A stretch of 5,848 bases of DNA, from NCBI GenBank assembly GCA_002454845.1, contig DKJQ01000259.1, positions 1 to 5,848 of the forward strand, given 5' to 3'. The notes below the pieces were generated by a model. The model worked only from the letters and a program-made list of their open reading frames with translations. It did not search any database and had not been told where the DNA came from. The translations under genes and the position numbers were made by a program. Positions 3,952 through 5,848 of this stretch are shown one piece after another (position 1 is the first letter of the stretch; each line of letters opens with the position of its first letter). This DNA comes from Ignavibacteria bacterium UBA6688. Its GTDB lineage: Bacteria; Bacteroidota; Ignavibacteria; UBA10030.

Positions 3952-5848
3952 TCAATAGGGGTAGCCCAGGGCAAGATTCAACACAAGGTTCTGCTTCCGC
4001 CACGTGGGGTGGCCAAAATCAATCTTGTGAGCGACCCACCGCTCGCCTTTCGGCAGAGAGGGGACGCGCAGGGGGAACGCAAGGTCGAACCGCAGAATAA
4101 AGAATGACAGATCCAGCCGTAAGCCGAAGCCGGTCCCCACCGCCGTTTCATCGAGGAATGTTTTGGTGGAGAATGTTCCCCCCGGCCGATTGGGATCGTC
4201 CTTTCTGAGCCAGATGTTACCCGCGTCCAGAAACAACGCCCCGCGTACGATACTCACAAGAGGAAACCGAAACTCGACATTTGCCTCCAGCTTGATATCG
4301 CCCGCCTGATCGGCAAAGGAACTGGCAGCGAGGCTGTCGGGTGTTTTGTACGAGCCGGGTCCGAGCGAGCGGGCATCGAATGCACGCACACTATTGCTCC
4401 CGCCGATGGAGAATTGTTTAACGAAGGGGAGCACTGCAGAGTTGCCGTGAGCGATTCCTATTCCTGCAATCACCCTGCTGGCGATGGCCGACGTCTGGCT
4501 GATCGTGTTGTAATAGTGGCGCGCGTCGATATCAAATCGGGAGTATTCCGAGTAGGCCGTCCCGAAGATCGTGTACGGAGCATCCGGTGTGGCTTGTTCT
4601 TTCTTGAAGATCGATTGCACGAAACGGGGGATGCTGCCCGAAAAATCCATGGTTCCTTTGAAATACAGGTGGTTCTTCGCGTCCTTCTCGAGCTGATCGC
4701 TGTACGTAAAGGAATAATCCTGTCCGATAATAAACTGTTTCTCAAAACTCTTCCGCAGGAAGGGGTTTGCCGTGAGCAGGGCGTTGAACTTGTCTGTTGT
4801 CTTTGTTGGATTGGCAAACGTCAGGGAGATGGGATTGAACGTATGTTCCTTGCTCAGCGTTTCCCTCCAGTTGTACCCAAAAGAGGCATCGGTAGAAAAC
4901 ATCTGATAGTACTCGAGACGGTGCAGCAACCGAAATCCCAATGCGATCCGTGTCTTCGGGACGAATCGTCCTGACACTTTTCCGAGCGTAAATGGTGTTA
5001 CGAACTTCGGCAGATCCAATTCTGCCCGCGTTCCAATTTCATACGAACTCCCCCCTGATTGGGTGCCGCGGAGGGATGTTTCAAAACCCGCCTCAAGATT
5101 GAGTTTGAAAAGTTCAGCCCCGCGGAGAAGGTTTCTGTTCCGGTAGCTGGACTCGAAGACAGGCCCCATAAGGTTATTCGATTTGGAAACTCCTTTCAGT
5201 TCAAAACGAATGGTCTTTGTCAGGAGAGGCGTCAGAGAGATATGAGGATCCAATCTCGGTATTCCCGCCGAATCAGCCCGCTCGAACCGGATGTTCACGA
5301 ACTTAAAGACGCCGAGGTTCATCAGCCTGTTCAACGTGAGGTCATGGCTTTCCCTGCTATAGGGGTGTCCCTTCTCGAAAAAGATGGAACGGACGATAAC
5401 ATCGGGATCGAACTTCTTGTCCAGGTCGATATACGTGTAACCACCGACACGCACGGTATCGCCGGTGGGAGTATGGACAGTGTCGCGGTTGAGGGCGTAG
5501 CCGGAATAAATGGTGACGGTGCCGATCGTGTAGATATGAGTGGCCTCCTCCGGGATTTGACTTCTCAACCTCATCGAAAGATCGACTTTCCGCTCGCCAA
5601 CGGAACTGTCCGCCTCAAACAGGATAAACTCGGGTGCGAAGTAAAAGAGTCCTTTGTTTTTCAACACTGCATCAATGCGCACCCGTTCCTGCTGAAGCTT
5701 CGTCAGATCGTACGGGTCTCCTGCCTTGAGAATCGTTTCGTTCATGCTTGCCCGGATAAAATCAACCGCGGGGGAATTGTCCCCCTTTACGTTGACGCTG
5801 CGAAGGGTATACGGAGAACGGATTTCAACATGGTATTGGATATCCCCC
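3952..5848 (-). CDS. BamA/TamA-family (Omp85) outer-membrane protein, 5' end outside window
   Basis: C-terminal 631 codons of an outer-membrane β-barrel protein with periplasmic POTRA domains, a family that inserts or translocates proteins at the outer membrane. The frame is open to the window edge, so the ATG at 5745 is internal: the upstream codons read IQYHVEIRSPYTLRSVNVKG, a POTRA strand. A second POTRA-like unit covers about 5590-5270 (IYTIGTVTIYSG, then LNRLMNLGVFKFVNIRF). The 16-strand barrel follows. The conserved loop-6 region is GGSNSVRAFDARSLGPGSY at about 4410-4345, with RAF in place of the usual RGF/RGY. ANVEFRFPL and GALFLDAGNIW precede the last strands, and the protein ends in tyrosine, as barrels often do. 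The style matches TamA/TamL-like proteins of Bacteroidota and relatives. It ends 158 bases before grpE on the same strand. Confidence 0.92.
   Translation of the reverse strand, partial: GDIQYHVEIRSPYTLRSVNVKGDNSPAVDFIRASMNETILKAGDPYDLTKLQQERVRIDAVLKNKGLFYFAPEFILFEADSSVGERKVDLSMRLRSQIPEEATHIYTIGTVTIYSGYALNRDTVHTPTGDTVRVGGYTYIDLDKKFDPDVIVRSIFFEKGHPYSRESHDLTLNRLMNLGVFKFVNIRFERADSAGIPRLDPHISLTPLLTKTIRFELKGVSKSNNLMGPVFESSYRNRNLLRGAELFKLNLEAGFETSLRGTQSGGSSYEIGTRAELDLPKFVTPFTLGKVSGRFVPKTRIALGFRLLHRLEYYQMFSTDASFGYNWRETLSKEHTFNPISLTFANPTKTTDKFNALLTANPFLRKSFEKQFIIGQDYSFTYSDQLEKDAKNHLYFKGTMDFSGSIPRFVQSIFKKEQATPDAPYTIFGTAYSEYSRFDIDARHYYNTISQTSAIASRVIAGIGIAHGNSAVLPFVKQFSIGGSNSVRAFDARSLGPGSYKTPDSLAASSFADQAGDIKLEANVEFRFPLVSIVRGALFLDAGNIWLRKDDPNRPGGTFSTKTFLDETAVGTGFGLRLDLSFFILRFDLAFPLRVPSLPKGERWVAHKIDFGHPTWRKQNLVLNLALGYPY

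Noticed and set aside
3693..3974. 93-codon minus ORF spanning the gap between the Omp85 gene and grpE.
   Set aside because: It overlaps the coding ends of both neighbours in other frames, has no ribosome binding site and resembles no family; the gap is better explained as a leader with inverted repeats.
4414..4974. 186-codon plus-strand ORF opposite the Omp85 gene.
   Set aside because: It is the antisense shadow of the barrel region, whose minus-strand translation carries conserved family motifs.

Overview
All recognisable genes in this window lie on the minus strand, so transcription runs from high to low coordinates. The organism looks like a Gram-negative bacterium of the Bacteroidota/Ignavibacteriota/Chlorobiota group. 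The main reason is the large outer-membrane gene at the right edge, whose Omp85 architecture and loop motif resemble the TamA-like proteins of that group. This assignment is an inference from protein style; the window holds no rRNA or other taxonomic marker.

Layout in transcription order. (1) 5848-3952: a BamA/TamA-family (Omp85) outer-membrane protein, cut at its N-terminus by the window edge. (2) 3951-3794: a 158-base gap packed with short inverted repeats. (3) 3793-3296: grpE. (4) 3245-2319: a zinc-finger-less, CbpA-type J-protein, separated from grpE by 50 bases that carry a perfect 9-bp hairpin. (5) 2318-2065: a junction region holding a strong imperfect hairpin and a 54-codon ORF that reads like the first 40 residues of a small cupin protein and then stops. 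Its stop codon overlaps the next start as ATGA. (6) 2068-1565: a secreted, extremely Met-rich protein. (7) 1427-1314: a 37-residue single-span membrane protein. (8) 1273-1073: a doubtful 66-codon ORF whose stop overlaps the next start as TGATG. (9) 1073-1: the N-terminal 357 residues of a CopB-type copper P-type ATPase with a His-rich tail and an unusual DUF2934-like segment, cut by the window edge just before the expected metal-binding CPx motif.

Functionally there are two modules on one strand. The right one concerns protein quality control: outer-membrane biogenesis plus the GrpE/DnaJ co-chaperones, with no dnaK in view. The left one concerns copper or silver handling: a Met-rich periplasmic protein, a tiny membrane protein and an exporting ATPase. 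The broken cupin fragment lies between them, so this looks like a point where a metal-resistance cassette was joined behind a chaperone operon. Whether they form one transcript cannot be settled from sequence. I see no convincing rho-independent terminator between them, no tRNA or rRNA, no CRISPR array and no transposase. There is no gene-free stretch longer than 300 bases.
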